Numbered from the stretch's first letter, positions 33,825 through 44,639 are shown. The stretch: DNA of 64,000 nt from Blastobasis lacticolella (GCA_905147135.1 LR990044.1:7258122-7322121); one strand, 5' to 3'. Program-made: numbers and translations. Notes: a model not told the origin generated them from the sequence alone.

Positions 33825-34175
33825 TCCAATTTGGTCAGGTTCCCCTGGTAAAAGGGTCACGCAGGTCAGATCTCATTAGGCTGTAATTGCGCCGTAGTCA
33901 TCGATTTTCAGACACATTCTTGTCACCGAAAAGAAAAGTGACTTAAATGTGTCTGAAAAGCGAAACTGCCAAGAGGATGCGAGGAAGACCGGTCTTTTAC
34001 TTCTAGAACCAACACGAGGGCATGTAAGTACCATCGCTACGAAAAGTCGAAGTTAGGGTCTCCTAAATCTCTACTATCGCTTTAAAGTGTAATTCTCGAT
34101 ATAGTCTATAGTCGCTCCACTGTTATTACCTGATCGGCCAAATCCTTGATCATGGTCAAGGCGGACCCCTGATCT
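33825..34175 (+). mobile_element. SINE1, head-less, split by a hairpin-bearing insert
   Basis: GGTCAGGTTCCCCTGGTAAA and GTCACGCAGGTCAGATCTC lie left. AGTCGCTCCACTGTTATTAC and GATCATGGTCAAGGCGGACC lie right, with about 200 bp of foreign sequence between. Confidence 0.6.
33905..33959. repeat. Hairpin with perfect 14-bp arms
   Basis: TTTTCAGACACATT pairs exactly with AATGTGTCTGAAAA, with an inner GTCAC/GTGAC pair. It lies in the insert inside SINE1. Confidence 0.6.
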
Positions 34176-34799
34176 ATGTGGAAGATGCTCAAGTTCAGCA
34201 TTGGACTGTTATGGGCTGTTGATGATGATACGATGAGCAACAAATATCATCGGCATGTGGAAACGGGTAGTACACCCTCAGGCCCGCGTTCCACAACGAT
34301 AGAATAAGGCTATCGAGTGCCAGAAACAACGATTGGGCAACAAATAATTATGTAATCATGATAATTAGATAATCCAAGAGAAGCAAAACGAACGAGTAAT
34401 TAAATCCGCCATTTTTGCAGGTTTTTAGTGATCAGTACCAATAGCGGAAACATCTTTATGTTTCCGCTGTATCCAATACAAATTTGCATTACAACATACT
34501 ATTTATATTACAACATTCCCTAAATGAGAGTAACTGATAATAAATTCAAAGCAACTGGACTTACTGCGACATTAGTTCATTACAGTATTCCACGATATTG
34601 GCATAAGATTTGACAGGATCTTCCAAACTGTATTCTAGTTAGGTATTGCTATGAAACCTATCACACAAACAATACACACTACTGAACACATATGTACATG
34701 GCGACCTGTCACTAGATACTATTTCGTACAAATAATTAGAGAGAGAGCAAGTAGAAGAGGCCCGAGAAAAAAAATTATGATCAAACACTCCTGACTCGA

Positions 34800-35212
34800 T
34801 CCAAAAGCGCGCTTCGAGAATTATCGATGACCTTGCTCACAAGTGGTATTGAGCTGCTGAGTGAGCAGAGGAATTTCGCCTCCCTTTGTGTGTTCTACAA
34901 CGGTGTTTGTTCTCAAGATCTGTTTGACATTATGCCTACAGCTACATCATCGCACCGCTCGCCGCTGACAGGGAGTTCATCCTCACACCTTGGAGCCACA
35001 TTGGTCGCAAACTGTGCGGTTCCAAAGGATTTTTCTTACACGCACACTAAGGTTGTGGAATGAACTACCTGGGGAGTACAAAATGAAATTCTTCAAGAAA
35101 GAGGTTAAAAGTTTTTTACGGTGTCGGCAACGTGTGGGATGCCCCTGGTATTGCAAACGTCCATAGGCTGCGGTGCCTGCTTACCATCAGGCAGGCCGTA
35201 AGCTTGTTTGCC
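34800..35212 (+). pseudogene. LINE-D polymerase C-terminus and 3' UTR
   Basis: The coding remnant includes SGIELLSEQRNFASLCVFY, then DLFDIMPTA and, in other frames, REFILTPWSHIGRKLCGSK and LRLWNELPGEYKM. These mark the thumb/C-terminal region of a non-LTR polymerase with several frameshifts. The 3' UTR follows (GGTATTGCAAACGTCCATAG, then CAGGCAGGCCGTAAGCTTG). It is dead and 5'-truncated. Confidence 0.65.
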
Positions 35213-36599
35213 AAGAGATGTCTATCCTCCTCGACACAGGGACCTCTTGGTCATACGGATCGCGTCAGACATAATCACAGGTGATGCACGCGCTTACTTG
35301 CCAGTGGCACTTTGGACGTGCGCACTTCTTGACACCCATAAATCCAGTTGTCCATTAGCACTCTCCCTAATCATGCTGACGTTACAACACACTCTCGGGC
35401 AAAAGAGGTGTGTCTGGATCGTAGCTAGTGTCACTCAATAATCTCTGCCTATCTCTGTAGGATACGAGAAATATAGAGCCAACGACTCTACTAACATGTT
35501 TTAGGTGCAGCATTTTTGTAGTACCGACAATTGAACTTATTTTGAACCCCTTCGGCAAAAAGAAGGCTGTTATAAATTTAAAGTGTGTATCCCAGTACGT
35601 TCTTGATCTACACTAGCGGATCCAGGGAAGAGAGAAGCTGTCGGTTAGGTTAGTAGGTAGGAGGTTATCATGTTGCAATTTCTTTTAAAACCATATTTTG
35701 GGTACGGAAGTCTACACCGCCGCTTCTGTCTGAACATCGCCATATGGTGTCCGGCAGGGTATAGTTATAGCACTTACTGTCGTGTTTATACAAGGCTACT
35801 GATATCCGTATTCAGAAACGTTACTATGAAGTCAAAACAACCTTTCTACGTCTATAATCTCTACAATTTAGAACAACATGTAAAGAAGAAGAAGATGACG
35901 TTTCATAGTGCGTGCCGACGCACAGAGTTCCAACTGATAATACTTTGAAGGGCTATTGACACTATGCGTCCGTCACAATAAACGCAATTGACTAATCATG
36001 GAGCGCTATTGAGCACAGTGCGTTCACGTAGCTGACGAGCATTGTGAAAAGGCTGACGTTCAGTAGTAGACTGTTATGAGCCAGGCTGGTTCTGATGATG
36101 TGGATAATAGAACTCTGAATGTACTTCGTTTTCGCCGAAAGTATTCGTTCACCGATTACTTGGCCATACAACAAACTCCCGATACTACTTTTCTTAAGGT
36201 AACATCTCTATGGCTGCACGAACCTACTGGCTACTGGAGCTATCTACGAATATTATGTAAACGCCGCGAGAGCAACCTCATGCGTAGCCAGGGCAAGCAG
36301 TAATAGCTTATTTCTGGTCACCCAGTGCGGCTCGGGATCGACCCATGTAATAACACGGAAACTTAAGAACTGGTTTCGTAAGAATTGATTGCACAGTTGC
36401 AGTTACTCGCGTATCGTGTATCGAACCTTACACCTGTATTCAGAAATGTTACTGTGAGGTCTCACAGAGCGCGCGAACCTCCGGTATATAAAAAGAAATC
36501 TCTATGGCGCGAACGCACAGGGTTTTAACCTATCTAACCATGAAGGTAGCTAACTTTCCAATCTTTTTGGTTACAACTCCCGGGTTTCTGAATGATTTT
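35213..36599. other. Intergenic; repeat E piece near 35733-35800
   Basis: CATATGGTGTCCGGCAGGGT marks a repeat E fragment (-). GTATTCAGAAACGTTACTATG at ~35810 recurs slightly changed at ~36431, an unnamed direct repeat. A 77-codon frame at 35208-35441 has no recognised domain. Confidence 0.35.
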
Positions 36600-37424
36600 A
36601 ATAGATTCTAATGCCTATACGAATCCAAAAAGTTTAGGATTCTGTACCCGAAGGCCATACGGAGCTCTGTCGCTACCGCCCTTGTGTCCGTCTGTCCATC
36701 GCTCGTCTTATACAGGTCTGTTCTATATCTTTGGAACCGTAACAGTAACATAGGTTCTGTTTTACAGAATAAATTTACTTGTTGTTATAGTGTTTCTATG
36801 GTAGCTATAACATAATATAATAAAAATAAAACTATTAAATAGTACCTGCGGGGCTCCCCATACAAGATCCCCATCATTCTTTTTTCGGAGATTTTCAGTG
36901 TATTTTGTAACTGCAAGCTCCAAACTTTGCACATACAATTATATATCATAATATTAAAATATAACAACAAATACTAAAAACCGATCAAGCGTGTGTCGGA
37001 CACGCTACAAATTTTTGAATTCTAATAATAGAATTAGACGTATAACATGTTACACGGGCATCAAATTGTTGTTGTTGGTAGTGGTATAGAAACCTTTGTT
37101 TGCGAGATTTCTTTCTGTACTCACACTTAGCCAGGTTCTTACTACCTACATGCTATGCTGTAGCATTAATACATATTGGGCAACACACTAACAAATCAGT
37201 TTCAAATACGGTAGTAGTTACATAAAAAGCTTGATTGTCTATCATACCGGATTAGTTAGATAATTTCGGAAGATATACTGACTTGCATTAGAGTTTTTAT
37301 TGCATTCTACTTACATGTAAGTAGGTAGTTGATGAACGTGCCTGATAGACTTTATAACACTGTTTCTAATTTACCAAAAACTTAAAACTTTGTTTAATAA
37401 ATTATAAATTTAAAGCCACCGTAG
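36600..37424. other. Intergenic, nothing firm
   Basis: Part of it (CTGTACCCGAAGGCCATACG and CCGTCTGTCCATCGCTCG) has the look of a dispersed repeat, but there is no second copy in the window. Confidence 0.3.
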
Positions 37425-37520
37425 GGTGTATTTTTAAATCGCTCGCCTCCAGTCGGAATGGTTTTCAATTTTGATTTTCGCATGAAAAATACATTGGTTT
37501 GATGCATTGTCGGTGATAAT
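37425..37520. mobile_element. MITE P half copy
   Basis: GTATTTTTAAATCGCTCGCC, then TCGCATGAAAAATACATTGG match the left half of the 25033-25232 element. The right half is missing. Confidence 0.45.
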
Positions 37521-37777
37521 CCGTTTTTTGGAACTAAAACCTAAAAAAATTAATAGGTATTATAATAAACTAAGTGCTAAATTAGCGAGTGAGTTTAAGT
37601 TTTAATATATCAAGCTAAACTCTAAAAAATTGCATTTAAATTAAGTACTTAGGGATGCGTTAAGATATTAAATCAAAGGTGTCTAAAGAACTTTCATATA
37701 CCTAATTGCAATTGCTAAAACATTAATTTATTCAGCCTAGTGCGTAATATATATGTATAAAACTAAATTACAATACG

Positions 37778-37890
37778 GACTATTAGAGTGTTGTTAGCGT
37801 GTCGAACTCGTGAGCGAGAGGTTCAGGGTTCGACCCCCAGTCCCGCCCTGTAACAATGACTTTTTCTAAGTTATGAAAATGTTTTTTTTT
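37778..37890 (+). mobile_element. SINE1 head fragment
   Basis: GTCGAACTCGTGAGCGAGAG, then GGTTCGACCCCCAG (B box) and TTTTTCTAAGTTATGAAAAT. It is truncated at the 3' side. Confidence 0.6.
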
Positions 37891-38450
37891 TTGAGTTGTA
37901 ATCAGAAACATTTTTTTAGTAATAGCTTCAAATCTTTTAAATATCTTATAATTATGAAAACCGCTTTAATATTTTTTCGTAATTGACATTGGGATGGCAC
38001 AATCGAATAGGATCGTAGTTAGGTAAGACTTAACTAAAATTTACCTCACGCAAACGCAAAATGGTCTAGTAAAAACCTATTATTGCTCAGACTACCTAGA
38101 CTTTGAGACAAGTGTTACAAAACCTTAGTTACCGATACAGACGCCGTTTACCAATCAGTTTGGCAAGAAAATTGCCTGTAACAAAACTTCTTGGGTTTTT
38201 CACAAGACCTTCCAGGCTGTATTTCGAAGCCAGTGTCGTCATCAACAGAGAGTAATAATTCACTGTTGTATAGTCACGTAAAAGGTTAGCCATTTTTAGC
38301 ACCAAATACCAATTGACTATTAAAATCTATACTGCATCGAAGCAGAAAGGCCGACCCCGGAGCCGTCTGCGTGAAAGCATAACCGGGACTGAGAAAAAGG
38401 AGATGATAATGATCATCTTATCATTTCAACCGCAGGACTATCCATTGCTG
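37891..38450. other. Intergenic; SINE1/LINE tail trace at 38340-38410
   Basis: AAAGGCCGACCCCGGAGCCG, then GAAAGCATAACCGGGACTGA is a worn SINE1 or partner-LINE tail. The rest is unrecognised. Confidence 0.4.
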
Positions 38451-38569
38451 GGGCCCGACTTTTTAAACGTTCGAATCCACGCGAGCGCACGCTTTTTTGT
38501 CTGTCTCTTCTGTCTCTAGTAACTTACCACGTGATAGATAGGTGGCGAATGCGAGCGCTCAAAAATTTA
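38451..38569. mobile_element. MITE P, diverged copy
   Basis: GGGCCCGACTTTTTAAACG and GCGAATGCGAGCGCTCAAAA form the inverted ends. The inner TGTCTGTCTCTTCTGTCTC corresponds to the pyrimidine-rich middle of 4164-4310. Confidence 0.55.
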
Positions 38570-38606
38570 AAAAAATATGTGATATCCTTGACATGAGTCA
38601 CCTCCA

Positions 38607-38790
38607 TATTAGTGGTGGTGCCACAATCTCTACGCTTGAGGCGGGTTGGAGATCGTTGCGTATATAAACAACACAAAACGCTGCTGCCGTTTTCTAATCA
38701 CAGAGTCCTAGTTCGTCTCTAAGTTAAGACGTTATACAATAGTCGCCTTTTACGACACCTATAATCCGTGGGTGCAAAACCATGGCATGC
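38607..38790 (+). repeat. Repeat E fragment
   Basis: GAGGCGGGTTGGAGATCGTT, GCTGCTGCCGTTTTCTAATC and TAGTCGCCTTTTACGACACC occur in family order. Confidence 0.6.
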
Positions 38791-38824
38791 TCCAATCGAT
38801 GACAAATTTTAGGACAAATATTGT

Positions 38825-38990
38825 TTTCCCAGGAGAATAAATACAACATGGAGTTCTTCAAGAAAGGGGCTTAAAGCTTTTTACAGGATCGACAACACCG
38901 GAGTGATACACCTGGTGTTGTAAACGTCCATAGACAGCGGTAACTGCTTACCATCAGGCGGGCCGCGAGCTTGTTCAAATAAATAAATAA
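38825..38990 (+). repeat. LINE-D 3' end
   Basis: TGGAGTTCTTCAAGAAAGG, then TGTTGTAAACGTCCATAGAC and CTTACCATCAGGCGGGCC, ending in an AAATAAATAAATAAAT tail. A reverse SINE2 follows directly. Confidence 0.7.
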
Positions 38991-38999
38991 ATATTCGTG

Positions 39000-39238
39000 G
39001 ACAAATTCACACATCGCCATCTAGCCCCAAAGTAAGCAAAGCTTGTGCTATGGGTACTAGATAACTGATAAACTACTTAAATACTATTTAAATTCATACT
39101 TATTATACATAGAACACCCAGACCCGTAACAGAAATTAAAATTCATCATTTCAATTTCTGCCCGGCCGGAAATCGAACCCAGGACCTCTTGCGTGGCAGA
39201 CCGGCGTGTTGACCACTGAACCACTCAGGTCGTCAGGT
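39000..39238 (-). mobile_element. SINE2, near full length
   Basis: The tail CGCCATCTAGCCCCAAAGTA, body AAATTCATCATTTCAATTTC and head CCGGAAATCGAACCCAGGAC, then CCACTGAACCACTCAGGTCG are all reverse. The A-box region is intact. Confidence 0.8.
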
Positions 39239-39559
39239 GTTTGCCACTATAAAAGAATACTAATTCCGATGAAAATTCAAATCCCCTACTTCACGACACC
39301 ACACCGTATAATGCTAAAGATTGTGAGGAACTGAGGATGGATACAAGTACCCTTTCCATAAGCCAACTCTAAGAGCCTATGTCCAGAAATCAATGAGTAA
39401 TCAGTATATCCCAAGGTCAAATTAGAAGTCTCCTTATATAACTAGCAAGTATCTAAATGGATACGCACGTTACTCCTACTTTGACAAGAAAAAAAAATCT
39501 ACATCCATAAGGCATTTATTTTTAATTTCACGTGTGGCATAAGCCCCAGGGATACGTGG
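39239..39559. other. Intergenic, nothing recognised
   Basis: No match or exon-like structure. Confidence 0.35.
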
Positions 39560-39820
39560 GACCTAAGTGCCTAAACCTGTGGTATCAGGAAAGAGGGCCC
39601 GTTGGCGGCCCAAGAAGCGATGGAGTGAGTCAGAGCCAATAACGAGTGATCATTCCCGTTGTCCCCCAAATGCTATCCCCCGAATAGGCGACAACGGAAA
39701 TTTTAGTTTAATTGGCCCCCAAATTCTACAATGGGGGACGACAATTTTTAAATTTTATTATTTTAGGAAAGCAGACCCTGGCGAAAGTCGGGATATACGA
39801 TGTTTAGTTTTTCTTTAAAA
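39560..39820 (+). pseudogene. LINE 3' end split by a foreign piece
   Basis: A frame reading VVSGKRARWRPKKRWSES matches the basic C-terminal region of an RTE-like polymerase. The terminus GCAGACCCTGGCGAAAGTCG lies about 120 bp further on. The sequence between (TTGTCCCCCAAATG and ATGGGGGACGACAA, partly inverted) may be an inserted foldback. Confidence 0.55.
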
Positions 39821-40713
39821 ACTACTGAAATATAAAGATTACAGTATTGTGGCTTAAAATGCACCAGCCGAACAACACTACAATATGGGCACGCTATAAT
39901 TTAGTTAATTGAGATCCTGCAATTACATAGCTAAGAACATCAATCTTTGTCTGAACCTACTGACGATCTCTTTCAACACTTGCAGTTGTATTTGTTAGTT
40001 TAACTTAAGCTGCATTTCTTTTCCAAATTAGAGCTTGTAGAAAGTTAATTATCCTACTTAATTGTAATTTATTTTGCCGTTAACGTTTTCATTCATATGG
40101 GTGGCTGGTATTAGCGTGAAATTAATTAAATTCGGTTAAATCGGAATATTGCACGGATGTGTTATTAAACTTATTAATTATCATGTTGTGTTACTCATAG
40201 TTATCTCAATAATTATTTTAATTGGTGATTTTCTCTTTATAAATAACAAGAATGAACTTACTTAGGTAATATAATATTTGTTTTCGAAAATATCGTCGTT
40301 ATTTCAACTCAAGCTTTCGGAATATCCGTTTTAACATTTGTAATTATAATTATGTTGGGTAGGCATGCATTTGCATCGAGTTTATTGTAAGTACGAGTGG
40401 CTGTATAATCTGTTTGTTTCAAAATTCTACTTAGTTTCCATCTCTATCACCACTCTCTACTAATTACATGGGATTTTTTTGCTATCGAATCTACCTGGGG
40501 TACCTACATTTAAAATAATATACACATACTTTGATAAATAATTTCACAATCACCCCGCCATCGCCGAATTAATTAAGCAACGACGTACCTACCATACTAA
40601 TTTACAGTACCAAAATACACCGCACAAATAAACCCTCAACATACCTCCTAAAACGAGTCACCAAACTTCCGAACTACAACCACTAGTTAACACTATAAAG
40701 GAGCCGCACTCAC
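39821..40713. other. AT-rich intergenic or intronic
   Basis: No feature was recognised. If the next entry is a true first exon, this is the start of its first intron. Confidence 0.35.
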
Positions 40714-40825
40714 CTAGGTTTATCGCCGCCAATGCTCACGCACGAACACTGTTAGTACACTGGCTGCGCGGGCGCCGAGTTCGCCCTACCACTTGCTTCT
40801 CTCACTTGCGCCGACTGACCGACTG
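40714..40825 (-). promoter_or_regulatory. Candidate promoter and non-coding first exon
   Basis: On the minus strand two initiator-like TCAGTC motifs (around 40825 and 40817) lie in a GC-rich block. About 105 nt later there is a strong donor, ACCTAG followed by GTGAGTGC at 40713. GC content contrasts with the flanks. No ATG-opened long frame is inside. It fits an arthropod-type promoter plus 5'-UTR exon. The 24.5 kb candidate exon on the same strand could be the next one. Confidence 0.4.
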
Positions 40826-40974
40826 ACAGAGCTAGGTGTCGAGAGTTACGCGGTTGTGGGGATAAAATGGCAAGTGAGATGGTCATAAAATTGTATAGGA
40901 ACGTAGTTAATAAGTAATTCAATTTTGAACTTAAGTAGGTTTTTTAATAACCTACCTAATAGTTTGTAAATTAC

Positions 40975-41035
40975 TAGACCCTGAGCTAAAGAAAACCACG
41001 TCGAAATCGGTCCATCCGTTCGAATTTCGGGACCA
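40975..41035 (-). repeat. Repeat H fragment (reverse)
   Basis: CTAAAGAAAACCACGTCGAA, then ATCGGTCCATCCGTTCG. Confidence 0.5.
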
Positions 41036-41800
41036 AAAAATGTTGCTTTTAGAACATTGCTGTTGCGTTATAGGTTCAACAAATAGATGCTTGGCCTATT
41101 CTGGGAATTTGCGATAGAGATGGGAATGGATTACAAATGCAAAGTCGACTGTATTACTAAAATTGATAAGTAGGCACAGTTACGACACAAAAGAAACAAT
41201 CACCAGTGGCTTCCAGGATTCTTCTCCAGCACATTCAGGGACCCCAAGGCTAGATTACTGAGCTGCAGTCTTACCAGATCTCTTCACCTGGCGATCACAA
41301 TCACACTTGTGATCGCCAAACACGCAAATGTGCAATCCTTCACGGGGAGGACGATTTCGATGCCACATCACATACTATGATACACAGATACATACAGATA
41401 AACTCGTCAAAGTTTCACCTCTTTGCGTCGGGGTAAAAAACCTTAACTTTTTACCAGTGATTTTGAAAATCGCCGGTTTACAATCGTATTCAGACGTATT
41501 CACAGTACGTCAGATTACAAACTGTCAAAAACTTGTAATCTGGTACATTCTAAAGTAATTCGGCACTGGGCTGGGCTTTGCGGGGTTCTTCATCAATTTG
41601 TCATAACGCAAACCTAACTTAACCAAATTTAAACCTATTGTTTATGTATTTCTTCGAAAAATAATGCGTTCACTTGTTTTAGAATTGGTGAAGTTTGTTC
41701 ACAATATTTCGACAGTTTACAACCTAACATATTTGGGTAGATTACAAACTGGCGGTGTTTGCAATGTTACGGTGACGCAATTATTTACCTATAGGTAAGT
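41036..41800. other. Intergenic; small palindrome and repeated AGATTACAAACTG
   Basis: TGGCGATCACAA faces TTGTGATCGCCA at 41289-41318. AGATTACAAACTG occurs near 41512 and 41740, and inverted CTTGTAATCTG near 41530. No gene is recognised. Confidence 0.4.
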
Positions 41801-42052
41801 TCGTACCAAATGGATTGGCAATAGCGGACATTGATCTCTCATCTAGAACTGGTTTCTAAGCGATCGCTGTAACGCTGTAAATAGTCGCGTTCGTCACAAT
41901 TTAGCGAAATAGAAAAGTTTTTTATACCATTAAGGTCGTAAACAAGCTTACGGCCTGCCTGATGAAAGGACACTTTTCATATATATTTTTTAAATAATGC
42001 CATGTTTTGACCGAGAATTCAAGCCATTGTATTGCCAATCCATTTGGCACGA
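41801..42052. mobile_element. Foldback element R, copy 1
   Basis: The 23-bp ends TCGTACCAAATGGATTGGCA (41801-) and the inverse at 42030-42052 differ at one base. It contains a reverse LINE-D tip at 41920-41970. Related ends lie at 43533, 44076 and, inverted, 44620. Confidence 0.7.
41920..41972 (-). repeat. LINE-D 3' tip (reverse), inside element R
   Basis: ACCATTAAGGTCGTAAACAAG, then CTTACGGCCTGCCTGATG. Confidence 0.6.
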
Positions 42053-42561
42053 CACGAACAATGTTACCCCCACTCTGTATAATCCGGTATTCTATAGAAT
42101 GCCTTAAATTAAACTTGTAGAGTAGGACGCCAGGTGAAGTGACGATTTGAGACTGCATTTGGAAGTTGAGTTTGGCAAGCTATGGCACTAGGGCTCTCTC
42201 TGGGGGGAAGGCTAGATATGTCCTTTGATTATACCTAAATAAAAAAACCGTCGCGGCGACACTGTTCAACTAGTATCACGGTCCCCGTTGGAAGACCTTG
42301 GTCAATCTTGCTTTGCCAACGGCAGACTGATGATGAGCCACAATTTAGACTACCTTATACTTACTGTGGAATTAACCACCTTTTCGTACATTTCACATAA
42401 CTAAATAATGACTTTGTATATTTTTACGACAAGCGTTTCACGGAATCGTCCACTGACTGTAACGTTTTTCCAGACATAACATAGTCGTAGGCACTATTAT
42501 AAATTTTTGTATTGCCTAAGGAGGCACACGACGGTCCACCTGATGGAAAGTGGCCACCGTG
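42053..42561. other. Intergenic; repeat G scrap at 42535-42560
   Basis: GGTCCACCTGATGGAAAGTG is a piece of repeat G, adjacent to the MITE that follows. The rest is unrecognised. Confidence 0.4.
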
Positions 42562-42772
42562 GTAAACTAATTACTCAACATTGTTGCCAATAATTATGTC
42601 ATTTCAATTATTGAAATTGTTACTTTTAATCGTTTTCATGGCTTCAGTTGATGGCAAAGTTCCATTGCAATAAACTGAAACTATTAAATCGGTCATACGT
42701 AATCGCAAAAGTAACAATTTCAATCATTGAAATCACATAATTGTTGGCAACAGCGTTACGTAATTAGCCTAC
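42562..42772. mobile_element. MITE family Q, copy 2 (211 bp)
   Basis: The ends GTAAACTAATTACTCAAC and, inverted, GTAGGCTAATTACGTAAC bound inner blocks TTTCAATTATTGAAATTGTT and ACTTTTGCGATTACGTATGA (right arm). The length is identical to copy 1 at 15465-15675. Confidence 0.85.
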
Positions 42773-42778
42773 AGGACG

Positions 42779-42815
42779 AAAGCGGAAGGAAGGAAGGAAG
42801 CGGAAGCGGTGCCGG
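42779..42815. repeat. GGAA-type simple repeat
   Basis: AGCGGAAGGAAGGAAGGAAG, then CGGAAGCGG. Confidence 0.6.
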
Positions 42816-42894
42816 CCTTTGAGGTAGATATTAATTATTATAATGCAATATAATTTTTCATAGACGAAATAAGTCCGATTGACATAATTTTTAT

Positions 42895-43170
42895 ATACTT
42901 CCTTATTCTTGCCATCCTTTCATAGTATAAAATAAAGTGGCTTTCCTCGTCCGTATGTCTGTATACCCATTAACTCCTCTTAAACCACTAAACAGTTTTT
43001 GATGCAGTTTTCGCTATCATTTACATAATTTATTTAGGAAGGTTCATGTTTAATACATAACACCACCGCTCAACCTCCCGACGATAGGATAGATTCATCT
43101 ATAACATCTAGTAAAATTTTAATAATATAAATAATAAACACCCGTGTGAAGCCGGGGCGTGTTGCTAGTA
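42895..43170 (+). mobile_element. Helitron-like 3' end
   Basis: GTCCGTATGTCTGTATACCC, TTGATGCAGTTTTCGCTATC and the terminus GTGAAGCCGGGGCGTGTTGC, then TAGTAT resemble lepidopteran non-autonomous Helitrons ending in CTAGT-type tips after a GC-rich segment. A partial relative is at 47870-47987. Confidence 0.45.
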
Positions 43171-43508
43171 TAGAATAAAAAATAAAAGTACGGCCTCGAT
43201 TCTACCTACTGTTTCCCGACCGAGCAAGGACATATACACCTTATGAGCCTGGTTATTTGTGATATGCATTCTCCTGTACATACATTTTTTCTCTATGTAT
43301 GTATTGAACCGACAGGTTAACCGTTAAACCAGTCTGTCTGTTTCCTAACTTATATCATAGAATAGATATAGGTATCATAGAGTGTTGTAGTATGCTAGGA
43401 ATTCATTGCCTAAATGCTGTCGCATTTTGACGGCTGTGTTGTGTTTGGACGACTCGCACCGTTCACTTTCATTTATCGTAATACAAACACTAGCAATAAT
43501 AACACCCG
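43171..43508. other. Intergenic, nothing recognised
   Basis: No match found. Confidence 0.35.
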
Positions 43509-43602
43509 GAAAATACTTAACTATAATACTTAGCCAAATGGATTAGTAATAGCTGACATTGATCTCTCGGTCAGAACTGTAATTTGGCGGTCAAAACGAT
43601 AC
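43509..43602 (+). repeat. 94-bp direct duplication, copy 1
   Basis: It begins GAAAATACTTAACTATAATA and ends GGCGGTCAAAACGATAC. It differs from 44052-44145 at only 2 of 94 positions. It contains an end of element R (GCCAAATGGATTAG). A full SINE1 lies between the copies. Confidence 0.85.
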
Positions 43603-43647
43603 GTGATGTGTACAATCACAAGACATCATTATATTGGCCCGCACTTT

Positions 43648-44011
43648 GCATCGGTGGCCGCGCGGTTTGGGTATCCGACTCGTAAGCGAGAGGTACCGGG
43701 TTCGAATCCCGCTGCGGCCATGTGACTCTTTTCTGACTTACGTACATTAGTTGAACACTAACCGATGCTCTTACGGTGAGGGAAAACACCGTGATGAAAG
43801 CTGCACATTCAGGCGACTGAATGTGTAACCATGATCCAATCTGGTCGGGCTCCCCTGGTAGCATAGTCACATAGGTGAGAAGGCAGTCGTTCCGCTGTAA
43901 TTGCCTGATCTGCCAAATCCTGGATCTTGGTCGAGGCGGACCCCGGGCCTTCGTGCGCGAGAGCACAACCGGGAGCATTAACGCCAAGACGATGATGAAG
44001 ATGAAGATCAT
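43648..44011 (+). mobile_element. SINE1, full length
   Basis: The head TCGGTGGCCGCGCGGTTTGG carries the A box and GGTTCGAATCCC the B box. The body has AACCGATGCTCTTACGGTGA. The tail CCCCGGGCCTTCGTGCGCGA, then GGAGCATTAACGCCAAGACG ends in GATGATGAAGATGAAGAT. It is one of the best preserved copies. The long open frame antisense to it is incidental. Confidence 0.85.
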
Positions 44012-44051
44012 GATATTAGCCTGCTCTTTCGGGGGGTAAGTAAGAAACCCT

Positions 44052-44145
44052 GAAAATACTTAACTATAATACTTAGCCAAATGGATTAGCAATAGCTGAC
44101 ATTGATCTCTCGGTCAGAACTGTAATTTGGCGGTCAAATCGATAC
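44052..44145 (+). repeat. 94-bp direct duplication, copy 2
   Basis: Near-identical to 43509-43602. It is followed 12 bp later by a 5'-truncated SINE1. Confidence 0.85.
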
Positions 44146-44157
44146 TGTACGAAAAGG

Positions 44158-44306
44158 GTCACTGCTAACAGAGTCACGGAGGTCAGATGGCAGTTGCTCC
44201 ACTGTAATTACGTGATCTGCCAAATCCTGGATCATGGTCAAGGCGGACCTTGGGCCCTCGTGCGCGAGAGCACAACCGGGACATTAACGCCAAGATAATT
44301 TTTTTT
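44158..44306 (+). mobile_element. SINE1, 5'-truncated
   Basis: CAGAGTCACGGAGGTCAGAT to CACAACCGGGACATTAACGC, then CAAGATAA and a T run. Confidence 0.8.
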
Positions 44307-44309
44307 TTT

Positions 44310-44545
44310 TAAATGTTTAGAGCTGTTTTAACCCCCGACGAAAAAACATTGGTGTTATAAGTTGACGCGAGCATCTGTGTGTCATTAGCTCTATGTATCT
44401 TTGTGTCTGTCTGTGGCATCGTAGCTACCGAACGGATGGACCGATTTCGATGCGGTTTTCTTCATTTGAAAGGCAGCTTAATCAAGATGGTTCTTAGCTT
44501 TGTGAAAATCGGTTCAATAGTTTAGAAAATATTTGAGTAAATGTA
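44310..44545 (+). repeat. Repeat H, longest copy
   Basis: TTGTGTCTGTCTGTGGCATC, GTAGCTACCGAACGGATGGA, CCGATTTCGATGCGGTTTTC and AAAATCGGTTCAATAGTTTA. It may be contained in an R-type element ending at 44620. Confidence 0.7.
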
Positions 44546-44639
44546 AACGGAAATTTCTGTCGCCATGCCAGTAGTTGACCTAGAGATCAAGGCCCGCTAT
44601 TACCAATCCATTTGGCACGAACTATAGCTACCTACCTAC

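Noticed and set aside
43616..44011. 131-codon minus-strand open frame
   Set aside because: It runs antisense through the complete SINE1 copy and its encoded sequence is explained by that element.
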